Below are positions 9,608 to 21,039 of a DNA stretch of 64,000 nucleotides, in pieces. The notes beneath the pieces were generated by a model. That model was not told the origin of the DNA. It saw nothing but the letters and a program-made list of their open reading frames with translations, and did no database searches. This DNA is from Toxorhynchites rutilus septentrionalis. Lineage: Eukaryota > Arthropoda > Insecta > Diptera > Culicidae. Numbering within the stretch: the first letter of the stretch is position 1; every line of letters begins with the position of its first letter. Location: the NCBI RefSeq assembly GCF_029784135.1, contig NC_073746.1, positions 73,884,042 to 73,948,041 on the forward strand. The letters are read 5' to 3'. The translations under genes and the position numbers were made by a program.

Positions 9608-10854
9608 TTAGGCTGTCAAAAAAGTCCTGCGGTATTTCCGCGAGGTGTCGTTGTAAGCGCGTAGTTCTAGTTGTATTCATTGTATCGAGTCATACTATAT
9701 CTTGTTGGAAAGGTATTTTTGCGCGTTATAATATAGCCCTTGACAGTGTTTTGTTTGGTTAAGTCGTTCGTGAGTTATAGTGTCGCAAATATGGAGCAAC
9801 ATAAAGAGAAAATCCGACATATTTTACAGTACTACTATGACAAAGGCAAAAATGCATCTCAAGCTGCCAATAACATTTGTGCAGTTTATGAACCCGATAC
9901 AGTTTCCATTTCCACCGCACAACGATGGTTTCAACGTTTTCGATCTGGTGTAGAGGTCGTCGAAGATGCGCCACGCTCCGGAAGGCCTGTCGTCGAAAAT
10001 TGCGACAAAATCGCTGAATTAGCCGAGAAAGACCGGCATAGTAGCAGCCGTAGCATCGGCCAAGAGCTGGGGATAAGTCATCAAACCGTTATTAACCATT
10101 TGAAGAAACTTGGATTCAAAAAGAAGCTCGATGTATGGGTGCCACACACGTTGACGCAAAAAAACATCTTTGACCGTATCGTAAATCTACCCGTTTCTGA
10201 AGCGGATGGTGACTGGCGATGAAAAGTGGGTCACTTATGACAACGTGAAGCGCAAGCGGTCGTGGTCGAAGCCCGCTGAAGCGGCTCAGACGGTGGCCAA
10301 GCCCTCAATAACGGCCAGGAAGGTTCTGCTGTGTGTTTGGTGGGATTGTCATGGAACAATCTATTATGAGCTGCTTCCCTATGGCCAAACGCTCAATTCG
10401 GACCTGTACTGCCAACAACTGGACCGCTTGAAGGTAGCACTCATTAAGAAGAGGCCATCTTTGATAAACAGAGGCCGCATTGTCTTCCATCAGGACAACG
10501 CCAGGCCACACACTTCTTTGGTGACGCGCCAGAAGCTCCGGGAGCTCGGATGAGAGGTTCTTTTGCATCCGCCGTATAGTCCGGACCTTGCACCAAGTCA
10601 CTACCACCTGTTTTTGTCCATGGCGAACGAGCTAGGTAGTCAGAAGTAAGCCACAAAAGAGGCCTGTGAAAATTGGCTATCCGAGTTTTTTGCCAATAAG
10701 GAAGCGAGCTTCTATAACAGGGGTATTATGAAGTTGGCATCTCGTTGGGAACAAGTCATCGAACAAAACGGCGCAACAACAGATGATTGTAACTAATTTT
10801 ATGAACAAATGAAAATTCAAAAAAAGATACCGCAGGACTTTTTTGACAGCCTAA
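9608..10854 (+). mobile_element. Mariner element, copy A (TA-flanked)
   Basis: The left terminal repeat TTAGGCTGTCAAAAAAGTCC starts at 9608. Its inverse ends at 10854, with at least 27 bp matching perfectly, through GCGGTA. TA dinucleotides flank both ends (9606-9607, 10855-10856), the mariner target duplication. At 1,247 bp it is close to the usual 1.3 kb. It serves as the empty-site reference for the nested insertion in copy B at 45.5 kb. Confidence 0.95.
9791..10796 (+). pseudogene. Mariner transposase, copy A (frameshift and stop)
   Basis: DD34D cut-and-paste transposase. It starts MEQHKEKIRHIL, with an N-terminal helix-turn-helix region, the linker motif WVPHTLT, the first Asp in VTGDEKWV, the second in HQDNARPH, and the YSPDLA block after it. 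About 29 bp net are missing near 10180 compared with copy B, which shifts the frame between FDRI and the VTGDE block. A TGG to TGA change at about 10551 stops the frame after REL-G. Coding similarity continues to TTDDCN at 10796. This copy cannot make an active enzyme. Confidence 0.93.
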
Positions 10855-10856
10855 TA

Positions 10857-13800
10857 TTATCATTGATATCATTAGTGCTTCATGGCAAACAATCTGAGGT
10901 TACAGTTGATGGGTCAAGTCAAAAAATCTTAAGAGTTGTTGATAAGCTCAATAAGAAATGAAACAATTCTTAAAACACCTCGACATGGCCCGTCAATTAT
11001 AAATCCAACAGAACAATTATGGCATCACCGCATGAAATCATCACAAATACCTCGACCCCGACTAGATCAGCTATGAAATCGATCCGCATAGCGTGTCTTC
11101 AATACCCTTCCAGAATCCAGACAAGTTCAATACCACTTTAATCGATCCCCAGCACTTGGCCTCATTCGCGCAGCTCGATCGGCCTGGGTGTATGGGTGTC
11201 TATGTTGATCACGGAGCTTGCCAAAGCATTGCAATTAAAGTAAGATGTTTCCTTTAATTACCAAACTAATCACTTCGGTACGGAGCCCCTAGGGATCGTC
11301 GGAGTTGTTGTTCAAGCTCTCGCCTCCGGTCCATCAGTTATGTCTGTCTAGCGTCTGTTTGGGCCCCTAATGTGCAGGTTGCCCTCGAAATGGTTGGTCC
11401 GGGCGGACAGACAGACAGTGGGAACCAATCCGATGCACTTTACCGTTGATATGCTGACCGCAAATGGAGCGATTTAGAACGCCAGCCTTCCCAGCCAGCC
11501 AGCTCGGGCCTGGCCTGTGTGTATTCAATTTTCTCCGCATTATCTAGAGCTAAGCATATATTTTATTTCATTTATCTCTAAGTTATTGTACCTTGCAGAC
11601 TAGTTATTGCCTCACTCACGCCCTGCCGTTGGTTCCGAGGGTCGGGTCCGTGAAGCGCGGGGATATCATGATTTTATAAGAGTATACAACAGCTTGAAAG
11701 AAATGCTTCAATTCTGGCTGTGGGCACTGCACTGAAAAAGAGATATGCATTACCATAAAATGTGGCGTATTTATATTGGTTTAATGCGTTTTTCTCTCCT
11801 TCTCGATGTGCACCTCACTCTTCCAGTCAACGGGCAGTAGACTACTATTTTTTCGTGAATATAGAACATTACTTTCTCATGATGATTAGGCGCGTCCCTT
11901 GTTGCATCCCACCTTCGTTCGCTCGCCGCGGGCCGTTGTTAGGTGAGAGCTAAGCTGCCGTGTTCCCATGACAATTTGTTTCATTTTATTCATTTCAATA
12001 TTTTCTCCCCAATGCTTCGCCCGGGGGGCGAAAAGAAAGTTCAGGTGCGCAGTTCCTGCTTGCAATCCTACCGACGTCGATAACGGAATCACTTGATACA
12101 CCTCTGCGTTGGTTAGCGAAGAGCATTCGGTTTCGAGTGTGCGGTTCACGTGAGTTATTATTAGAGTAATCTTGCCCGATGCAATGGATTCGCCATTAGC
12201 GCCAAATCGGTATCATAACATATTTTGATGTGCATCAACTAAGTGTGCAAGAGGTGGGTTTGAATGTGTGATTGCAGGTGCTCTCGGTGCGGGTCGGAAA
12301 TAATTCAGCTTCACAAAGTGCGGTTTTATTTGGAACAAAATAGCTTCCGCGCAGAAAATCACAGTAAAAGATACCGTGGGGGGAGATTGAATTATTTAGT
12401 CGGTGTCTTTTATAGTGTATAATTTTCATTCCATTAGCATGCTTTCTAGCGGGGGAGGATAATGTGTTTTGGATGAAGTAAAGGAATACAAGTGGATTGT
12501 GCGAAATGATCGAGATGGTTGGATGAATATTTTAACCAGGTTGGATAATATCAACTGCCATCGAGTTAGGACCTACGAGAATTTTTTCCATTTTTCTAAG
12601 ATTTTTTTTCTTTATTGCAAATCTATTTCAATCGAGTATATATTCTCCATATATAGCCACTAGCTATTTGTTGGGTAATTTCATTATTCCACCCGTGTAG
12701 AACTTCTGGGGTTTGTCGGCGAAGAGTTTTCTAAAAAGATTTCCGACTGCTCTTATGTTGGCCAAGGTTTTTTTTTCTACATTTGATTACTGCATATATC
12801 GAAAACAAATGGTAGACAAATAAATGCAAAGGCGATTGGTGAACTATCAAACTTTGTTTCCTGAAAATCTTCTTTCATGCGCTAATTCCTTTGATACAAT
12901 TGGATTAGTGTTGCCCGATATATGACTATCGACACCATCTAGTGACGATTGACTTCGGATACCTTTTAAATGACCGAATAAATTGACCTGTTAAATTCCC
13001 CTTCAAACATTATGCAACACTTGTTGAACTTTCGCATCGAACAGGGTAACCTTCAGTCCGAGTGAGCCAATTTGCGAAACAATACCAATGCTTCAATTCA
13101 ACGTCTCGCAACAACTGTCCATGTTACACTTTCGTATTTTACAGCTCTGTTTCGGGCACCATTAATCATAATTTCCCCCCTGAGGCAGCATCTAATCACT
13201 CCCATAATTGATAATTAATCATAACCTGCGAGCAGCTTATTTCGATCGTCGCTGGAGAAACAAAAAAAAAACAACATCGACACTATCGGGCCCGAAATCA
13301 GTAATCAAATAACACCTAATCCGGCGTCCAACCGGCCACGTTTCACGCACCTAAACGGCTCCTCCCGAGGACCCCCTCGAGGGCTGATTAGAGAAGACAG
13401 AGAACTAATTCCTCTATCACCTAATAAATAATTGTCAAATAACTGACAGTACGAATGGTCCATTAATTTTCACTTTATTAAAATTAAAACGACAAGCCAC
13501 CAAGCTTCCCGAACAACAACGTCGAGCTGACCTGTCTTGTTTCTTTCAATCGATTCTTCCCCCCGAGGGAAGATTTGAAGATTTGGAATCTTGTGCGCGT
13601 TTCGCCTGGAGTGTGGTTTTAGTACCCTCGCAGGATGGTCTTGGAGTGTAGTTTTGTGATATAACAGTGTTAGAAATTATATCATTTCCCTTCGCACGCG
13701 TCCTGCGTCCCGGTGTCCAGCCGAGATGTCCGAAATCACAACCGTTGGCGTAAACAAGTGTTCGCAATCGTATTGGACCTGATCCAAGATTTTTTTTCCG

Positions 13801-14834
13801 TCTTCTGTTGCTCACTGACGGTCGCCTTTCGTAAGATGAAATTAACCTTCTCTTTCGCGTCTATTCGTGCTCTACAGGCAGAGACTATAAATCTTCCTGC
13901 TATAAATTTGGGTTTGGACGCGACCAGGGTATAATGTGAAGAGGTCGCGCCGAGGTTATGTTCAGCATGTTTCGGACGGCGTTTTCGTTGTGGTGCCGTT
14001 TTGTGGTTCAACGTTTTGGAGATGTGGCTTTGAATCGTGCTGCGTTTTATAATGAATTTCATGCGTAATTGAACGGAACGATTATTAACTTGTTAGCGCG
14101 TTCGCCTTAATAAGAAACATCAATCGCAATCAGCGCGACGGATTAAAGCGCTTTCTTTTTGGTCGGGAAGTGGGCAATCGAAACAACAACACGTGCATCC
14201 TTTTGTTGGCCGCTGCCTGGTCCAGGTTGGATAACAGGTGATCGATTTCCGGAGGATGATGCCAATTTCTTAATTTCGTTTCACCCGCCTGTCCCAACCG
14301 CGGTGGCGCTGATTGGTACTCCGAACGGACCAAAATAATAAGGGTCCACACAAATCGATTGTTTCCCATACCAATTAACCTAAAACTGGATAACTTGTTG
14401 CTGAACACGGTAATTGCCCATATCTTGCCCCAAATGATATTCTCGGACCGGTGACGTGATTTCAGCCGCGGACGAGATTTGGTACGGCGCCTGGCCACGG
14501 CAACAGCTCATCAATCAAAATCGCACGAATCCATACCGGGTACGAGATCACCTTGCAGTGTTGTTACAGTGTGTCATTCTTCGTGGCACAGAGGAATGAT
14601 CTGGGTCAAAAGCCGGCAAAATGATCACAAAAACGACATAAGACTCTTGGACATTGGACTATATCGACCTAAAAGCAATATTTTTATCTTTCAAATTGTG
14701 TTTATCTTAGGAAATTACGCGTGTTGGTGAACCTCAAGTTTTTGAGAGATTACCTGGCTAGTTGATTACTCTTTTTTCAATTACCGCAATATTAGAAATT
14801 CTAATCGAATGGAATATAGTTGTAATAAAAAAAA
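10857..14834. other. About 4 kb with no supported gene
   Basis: Mostly unique-looking sequence with higher G+C than the flanking repeats and many short GC-rich blocks (for example near 11170-11480 and 13320-13400). All open frames are under about 125 codons, overlap on both strands, and lack recognisable motifs. It could be intergenic or intronic DNA with conserved non-coding elements, but nothing here proves that. Confidence 0.5.
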
Positions 14835-14955
14835 GTCACAGGAGGGTTGTGTCCGAGATACGACCGCATAGTTGACGTAGGATTCCTTTAGGCTATCTGT
14901 TGATTTGGATATGTTTAAAGAATTACATCGTTAAACTCTTCGATAATGATTTGGT

Positions 14956-14973
14956 GGCCTCCTGAAAAGGGCC
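14956..14973 (-). promoter_or_regulatory. Histone-type mRNA 3' stem-loop, left copy
   Basis: On the minus strand this reads GGCCCTTTTCAGGAGGCC, the histone stem-loop consensus GGYYCTTYTCAGRRCC with one or two extra bases in the 3' arm. It is followed by ACCAAATCATTATCGAAGAG, which has the flanking ACCA and a purine-rich downstream element at normal distance. In metazoans this structure is bound by SLBP and U7 snRNP for 3' processing of non-polyadenylated histone mRNA. Confidence 0.65.
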
Positions 14974-14989
14974 GTTTTTAATTGTTTTA

Positions 14990-15810
14990 AAAAATTAAAA
15001 TTCATTTTTCTCAAAAACGTATTTTAAATTCCCAAAAATATATTTATGAATAGCCCTTACGATTTTCAACTAGCCGTCGATACATCGGAAGATGGGCACT
15101 TTTACAGGGAAAAAGCTTTTCTAACAACAATCTAATAATCTATCAGACCTACAAAATATTAGTCAAAGAAAGGAATATAGAAAATTACTTAGGTTTTCAT
15201 TAGAAATTATCAAAGAATTTTTTGGAAAAAAATTTCTTTGAAAAAAAATATTTTTAAAATTAAAATTAAAAAATTTATAAATAGCCCTTAAAATTTCCAA
15301 CAGGTTTTCCATACATCGGACTATGGGCACATTTACATGAAAAAAGTTTTTCGAACAACAATTTTATGTATACACTATCGCAATCTACATTCTCTGCTAA
15401 TTTTTCTCTATTTAGAAACATGTCAAGATGTCAAATGTGAGAATTTACACATAAATGTTACGAGCAAAACATAATTTTTTCAAGGAGTCTTCATACAAAA
15501 ATGGCTTATATTCCAAAAATTGTAACAGATAGAAAGTTGATGTCTTTGACAAAAGTTCATATTTTAATAAGATCTAAAACTTTGTTGAATACACTACATC
15601 GCTATCTTGGCTTTGAACAAAATAAGGATTTTTTCAAAGATAACATGAAAAGGTTGTTATTAGAAAAACTTTTTCCCTGTAAAAGTGCCCATCTTCCTAT
15701 GTATGTACGACTTGTTGGAAATTATGAGGGCTATTTATATAAATATTTTTGGGAATTTAAAAAAAAGTTTTTGAGAAAAATGAATTTTAGTTTGAAAAAA
15801 AAAAATTTTT
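14990..15810. repeat. Inverted repeat with three related arms
   Basis: The segment at about 14995-15120 is a close inverse of 15655-15800, sharing AATTCCCAAAAATAT, AAATAGCCCT, and GAAGATGGGCACTTTTACAG. A more diverged direct copy of the first arm lies at 15245-15365. The blocks resemble the inner terminal repeat of the 43.1-kb transposon (TAATTTCCAACAACTT...) only weakly, so a derivative of such an element is possible but unproven. Confidence 0.65.
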
Positions 15811-18570
15811 TTCTGCGAAATTTTTTTCCAAAAAAATTTTTGGTATATTTTGTGAAAATTTAAACAATTTACTACAATTCATCCTTTGACAATAATTTTG
15901 TAGGTATCATAGTTTTTAAGTTAAAAATTTTTGTGAAAAATTACGAAAAAAAATTTGCCTTTTTCCAAAAAAATAGTTCGAATATTTCAAGTATGCAAAG
16001 TTACTTAAATGACCCATGTCTCTACACCCACAACGTTTCACTACTATCTGAGATGGTGCTGCCAACTCCTAAGACGAGCTGGCTTGAAATTCGTCAATAC
16101 ACGATCGATCATTGATATGAATTTTCACGAAGCAACCAACATTAAAATTTCAAATTTGAATTTAATTTGCTTGAATTAATCGTATGACTCACCTTCCTTG
16201 CAATATAAAAATGCCCCCGACTTTCATATATTTGCGATGTCGATTTCCCCCTGGCAGCTTGGTTTTGATGTCTCTATTAGGGAATACATTTCGGTAGGAA
16301 CAAAAGCTACCCCTACTTTCATGTATTTGCAATGCCGATTTCTCCTAGGGACGTCGGTTAATCGTTCGATTAATACAAATAATCGAATATCTGAAATATA
16401 ATCGAGTAGTTTTGTATCGAATAATTTAAAATCAAAATATGAATACCTCGAATAATTGTAACTGTAATCGCGATTATTGAAAGAGGGCATTTTTCTCAAG
16501 GTTAATGCATTTTTGGATTAAGAATTAGGCTGCATAATTTTTTTATCCAATAATGGAACATCGACAAACTGATAGACCACGCGACCAGAATAATAACATG
16601 ATACGTGATTATTACAAGAAAAAAATATTCGCTGGATTAATCGAATATTGAAAGACAATTATTCGAATGAATCGAATAATGAAAAATGCCCCAACGATTA
16701 ATCGATAATCGAATACATGAAAAATTTAGACATTACTAATTTCTCCCAGGCAGCTTGGTTTTGATGTCTCTGTTAGGGACTCGCCAAATGTGTCGTCAAT
16801 TTCGACCAATCAGAAGTGGGTGTTTCCGTTAGGATAGGGATTGAATTTTTCCGTTAGGATTGGGGTTGAATTTCACCAAAAATGTTTGAAGACGTCGAAA
16901 ACAGTTTCGCCGTTGAGAGTGAACGTAACCGAAAACAATTGATCGAGTTGGACCGTGTTCTGTTTCAAAAAAAAATTGAATGGGGAATGGAATTTAAAAA
17001 AATTAACAAAAAGTGATAACAATATCCCTTTACTCTGAGATAGGCTGGCTAAGGAAAAGCTGCTCAATTGATATCAACTACCACATGCGGCTTACTTACC
17101 AGACATGGCTCCTTCCGTTTGTCATTTTTTTCATCGATAGGACACGCATTCGCTGAACAGCACTTCAATTTTCATGAAAATATGCGGAAATGCCTCGGTG
17201 GTTTCTCTAAAAAAATCAAAGAATTTGTTTCATGAATTCCCTGACAAATGTGAAAAAGAAGCATCTTTCATTGAGAATTACAGAAATAGTCTGGCAAAGT
17301 CAGCGCGGTTAACGTAATAAAGTACTAAAAATGAGGTTCAAACACGAAAAAAAGTGATTTCAGTATGAAAACTGTGTTTTATCAATACGGAAATCAACGA
17401 AGCATCCATCTATAAGCTTTTGTACATCAGCGTTCAGATAATGTGAAAGGCAGCATTAAAACAAAAGAGCAAGAGCCTACCACTCACTGACGAATTTCGA
17501 CAAAATCACGATAATTACTATGAAACTCGCTCTCGCGGATAATCGAGGTTTCATTGTATTTTGAATATATTTTTGACGTAGGACAAGGTCTTTCAGTTAA
17601 GGGTAGCAAAATCAGAAAACAGCACACTTTTTGACGTACGATTACGTCTTTCGGGAACATATTGAGGTACAAGTTGAAAATCGAAAATCGAGCAAATAGT
17701 GAAAATTGTCCAATTTCAAACGCTTATTGCTCAGTCATTACATGATGGATTGATGAAATTTTTACGTCAATCGATTTCGGCACTCCATAACAATATTGAA
17801 GAAAATTTTATATGTCATGAAACTAACTATCGAACAATTGAAAAATCTCAGCCCTATTCTAACGGAAATACCCACTTCTGATTGGTCGAAATTGACGACA
17901 CATGCGGCGAGTCCCTAACAGAGACATCAAAACCAAGCTTCCTGGGGGAAATCGGCGTTGCAAATACATGACAGTAGGTGGAACTTTTGTTCCTACCAAA
18001 ATGTGTTCCCTGACAGAGACATCAAAACCAAGGTGGCTGGGGGAAAGCGGCATTGCAAATATAAGGTGAGTGATACGATTAATTCTAGCAAATACAATTT
18101 AAATTTGGAACTTTAATGTTTGTTGCCTCGTGAAATTTCATACCAACGACCAATCGTGTATTGTGAAAAATTTGGCACAAGTGTAACTGTGAAATTGTAT
18201 ATGGTAGCAGTTGTGTTAAAAATGACTTGATATATGAAACGATTTATTTCAATTTTCATCAATAAAAACCAAGGTTTGTTCCCGCTCGAGAACGGATCGT
18301 TTGGTTTAAGCTGTTTTGTTGTGTTCATTTTCACCCAAGTATAGTTTATATATTTGCTCTACATATAGTATTAGGTATTGTTAGTCCAATTAAAATTCGC
18401 ATTGAGTTGAATAAATACTCAGAAAGTAAAAATTATCAAAGAAAATTCCTTTTTCCATTTCAAATATGTTTTCTCTATATTAAAGTAACATGTTTTTACT
18501 GATGAGAAAAATTGATAATTGTGTTCGGTATTGGTAATAATCTTATATTACGTTGTTAATTCTTTTTTCT

Positions 18571-18750
18571 TTATTTCATCCATACAATACACAGGAGACA
18601 TCTCGTCTAGGATCATAGAGGGCGGTTTTCATCATATCTCGTCCCACTTCAGTATCTTTTATCTGAAACGCGCCATCCAACGACTGTTTACCATCCTTCT
18701 GTCATCATCACTTGGTAAACACTGGTGGAGTGAACAAACAATACCCAACA
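18571..18750 (+). pseudogene. Decayed histone H2B 3' coding segment (tentative)
   Basis: The nucleotide run CATCC..ACACAGG...ATCTCGTCTAGG fits the codons for the H2B phrase HPDTGISSKA. Further on, the frame keeps the H2B order and spacing: S-H-F, then I-Q, exactly 14 residues on to K-H, then two residues and S-E-x-T. H2B proteins have H-Y, I-Q, 14 residues to K-H, then x-x-S-E-x-T. Residues in between are mostly changed, and small deletions are implied upstream. A histone-type stem-loop half and downstream AAAGAG follow directly, the order expected at the end of a histone gene. The identification rests on motif spacing plus this context. Confidence 0.5.
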
Positions 18751-18756
18751 ACCAAA

Positions 18757-18796
18757 CAACTTTTCAGGGCCACCAAATCATTATCAAAGAGTTTAC
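18757..18796 (+). promoter_or_regulatory. Histone 3' processing site remnant, right copy
   Basis: CTTTTCAGGGCCACCA is the loop and 3' arm of a histone mRNA stem-loop with its ACCA flank; the 5' arm is mutated to AACAA. CAAAGAG lies about 10 bases further, matching the purine-rich histone downstream element read by U7 snRNA. It sits immediately after the H2B-like coding remnant. Confidence 0.6.
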
Positions 18797-19090
18797 CGAT
18801 GTAATTCTTCAAACATATCCAAAACCAACAGATAGCCTAACGGAATCCTACGTCAACTATGCGGTCGTGTCTCGGAATTAACCCTCCTGTATCTTTTTTA
18901 TAAAATAATATTAACCTTATGAACTATTTTTGCTGCTAGCGGATTTTGATGATTTTCATCGTGGTGCGAACTCGTGCGCAACATCAACTCCAATGTGGAA
19001 ATCGATGAAATGATGCTAAATGTCGATTTTCATGTCGTCTGGTGGAGAGCGCTTGGGTATACCTGCATCACATGCATACACGAATCCGAA

Positions 19091-19395
19091 CGCTCCCGTA
19101 GCCGAGTAGTAAGCGCCATACATAACCATGTCGGGATTCGGGTACTATTTCCATTCTGAGCGGGGTTTTTTCGCGTATTCTAGAGCTTACCATTCGGGTG
19201 TTCGGGTTCGATTCCCGTTCTGGCCGGGGATTTTTTGTCACAGAAATTTCCTTCGACTTGCACTGTGGTCACGTGTATTCTAGGGCTTGCCCCTCAGAAT
19301 GAATTCGAGGCGTGTTATTTGGCTTAAGAAATCTCAACTAAGCAGTGCTAATGAAAATGACGCAAGTAAATACACGTTGAGATGGTGAATGTTTT
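19091..19395 (+). mobile_element. tRNA-derived SINE (Feilai-like), with a duplicated head
   Basis: CTCCCGTAGCCGAGTAGTAAGC is a Pol III A-box region, and GGGTTCGATTCCCGTTC at about 19206 is a clear B box. The body CAGAAATTTCC...GACTTGCACTGTGGTCACG...GCGTGTTATTTGGC and the end CGCAAGTAA...CGTTGAGA match what I recall of the Aedes Feilai SINE. A second, degenerate B-box region plus GTATTCTAGAGCTTACCA precedes the good one, so the tRNA-like head appears partly duplicated. It is not a tRNA gene, since no cloverleaf closes. Confidence 0.65.
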
Positions 19396-19817
19396 TCTGT
19401 TCTTATCTTCTGGATTTGGATTTATTCTTCAATGCTTTGATCAGATGAGGCATCGAATGACTTTTGTTCGTTTTGACCCCTTTCCCATCATGGATCTCGA
19501 AGCGAGCTCGAAACGAATTAAGTAGTATTAGAGTTTCGAGCAAAGCTTGGTATTACCTAACATTGTGTTCGAGCGTTTTTTAGCTCGAAACGAGAACAAA
19601 TGTCTCGACAAGAAATGATTGATCGTCGCATGGGAAAATGCCAGTGAAACATTGATTTTAATACGAAATACTAAACCAAACAAAATTTCAATTGCATTTG
19701 TGAAGAGGACTTACAAATTATGATTATTACATCTCACAAATTATGAATTATGACAGTTTAAAAAATGCACTAAAGGGGGAGGAACCCCGGTGTGGAAAGT
19801 TTCAGAGTGGAAAAAAA

Positions 19818-21031
19818 TGTAAGGGGTTGTGCCTAGGACACGACCGCATATTTTCGACGTAGAACTAGGCAATTACATTATGCAATCCACTTGTTTGCCA
19901 CTTTGAATATTATTTTAGAATGCATCGAAATTTTTGTAACATATTATGTTCTTCGTTACCAATAATTTTGATGAACGTCCTTGTACGTTTGATCCTAGTA
20001 CGCCTAGGACTACCAATATATGTGAACGGAAGAATTGTCAAACGATCATTGTGTTTTACATTTCCCTCTGAAATTATTGCACTTTTCAGTTCTCGAACCG
20101 CAAAAATTCATTCACGTCTAGTATCTGAAATGACGATTTTCCCAGGCCTCTCAGTTTTAAAGTACGTTTTAGGGAAACATATTCCGGTCTGCACAACGCC
20201 AAGCTCAACATCAAAAAATACCCCCGACTTGCATGTATTTACAAAGCGGATTTCCCCAGGCACATTGATTTTAAACAATTGAATAACTGTAAAATTGTAA
20301 GCGTTATCTAAACGCTCTAGCTGTCTCGTTTTGATTGGCCCGATTTACGGTTTCCCCAAAACAGCCATCTAAACCAAACAGCCTTGGGTAGATTGGCATT
20401 TCAAACACATGAAAGTAGGGGGAGCTTTTGTTTCCACCGAAATGTGTTCCCTAACAGAGATTTCAGAACCAAGGTGCCTAGAGGGAATTAGCATTGCAAA
20501 TTCATGCAAGTCGGGGATATTTTTGTTCCGACTGAAATGTGTTCTCCACCACAGACTTCAAAACCAAGGTTTATGGGGAAATTGGCTTCGCAAATAAATG
20601 TAAACCGCAAGTACTTTAGTACTCGCTTGCCTTTGTGCAGACAAGAATATGTTTCCCTAACATGGTCTTCTAAACTTAGGAACCTGGAAAAATCATGCAG
20701 ACACTTGAAGCGAACGAACTTTCAAATTCCAAGCAAATTCGCGGTTCAAGAAGTACACTTGAGACTTGTCCTAGGCATCATACCAAACGTAGAAGAATTG
20801 TCATTAAATTCACTTGCAACGAACAACATCATTTATTACAATGCATAAATTGACCTTACATGGCATTTGTTAAATCTTTTTACTCACAAACCAAATATAT
20901 TTAATTCAATCGAATTCGAAAATTGTTTCATTCAATCTCGAGAATATATTCAATACAAACAGATGATTGCTAAGCTAAGGTATTCCCACGTCAACCTTGC
21001 GGTTATATCATAGATACAACCCACTCATTTC
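19818..21031. mobile_element. HINE-like element with hairpin ends on both sides
   Basis: The left end GGGGTTGTGCCTAGGACACGACCGCA, followed by TTCGACGTAG, mirrors the right end at 20978-21018, followed by a T-run. Inward, 19945-20060 is an inverted, diverged copy of 20760-20830, sharing blocks for CCAAACGT...TTCACTTG...CGAAGAAC. The arms are therefore a few hundred base pairs. The centre is a minisatellite. The T-run at its right end leads straight into the 5' end of the next copy at 21040. Confidence 0.7.
20130..20690 (+). repeat. 95-bp minisatellite inside HINE-like element
   Basis: Several units of GGGAAATYGGCATTGCAAAT, then CATGAAAGTMGGGG, then TTTTGTTCCGAYYGAAATGTG, then TTCCCTAACACAGA, then CTTCAAAACCAAGG occur. 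The unit recurs in the copies at 21.0, 34.9 and 46.5 kb. Frames that run across it are not genes. Confidence 0.8.
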
Positions 21032-21039
21032 TTTTTTTT

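Larger units (their letters stand above)
14835..18893. mobile_element. Large palindromic HINE-like element carrying histone-gene remnants
   Basis: Both ends are of the hairpin type. On the left, GGGTTGTGTCC...CGACCGCATAGTTGACGTAGG follows an A-run; on the right is the inverse, followed by a T-run. Similarity between the two ends extends inward for about 140 bp at about 90%. Two diverged 5'-type ends (TTTTGACGTAGGAC at about 17569 and TTTTGACGTACGATTACGTC at about 17630) lie inside, so this may be two copies fused head to head. The interior holds scattered units of the 95-bp minisatellite, an inverted repeat at 14990-15810, AATCGAAT-rich stretches near 16370-16720, and a histone-like segment near the right end. 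Confidence 0.65.

Noticed and set aside
19091..19240. A functional tRNA gene
   Set aside because: A and B boxes are present, but no cloverleaf with acceptor stem forms, and the body is that of a SINE.
20409..20848. Repeated protein-like frames in minisatellite regions (also 21.3, 35.6 and 46.8 kb)
   Set aside because: The 95-bp unit is not a multiple of 3, so frames change from unit to unit. Both strands are equally open.
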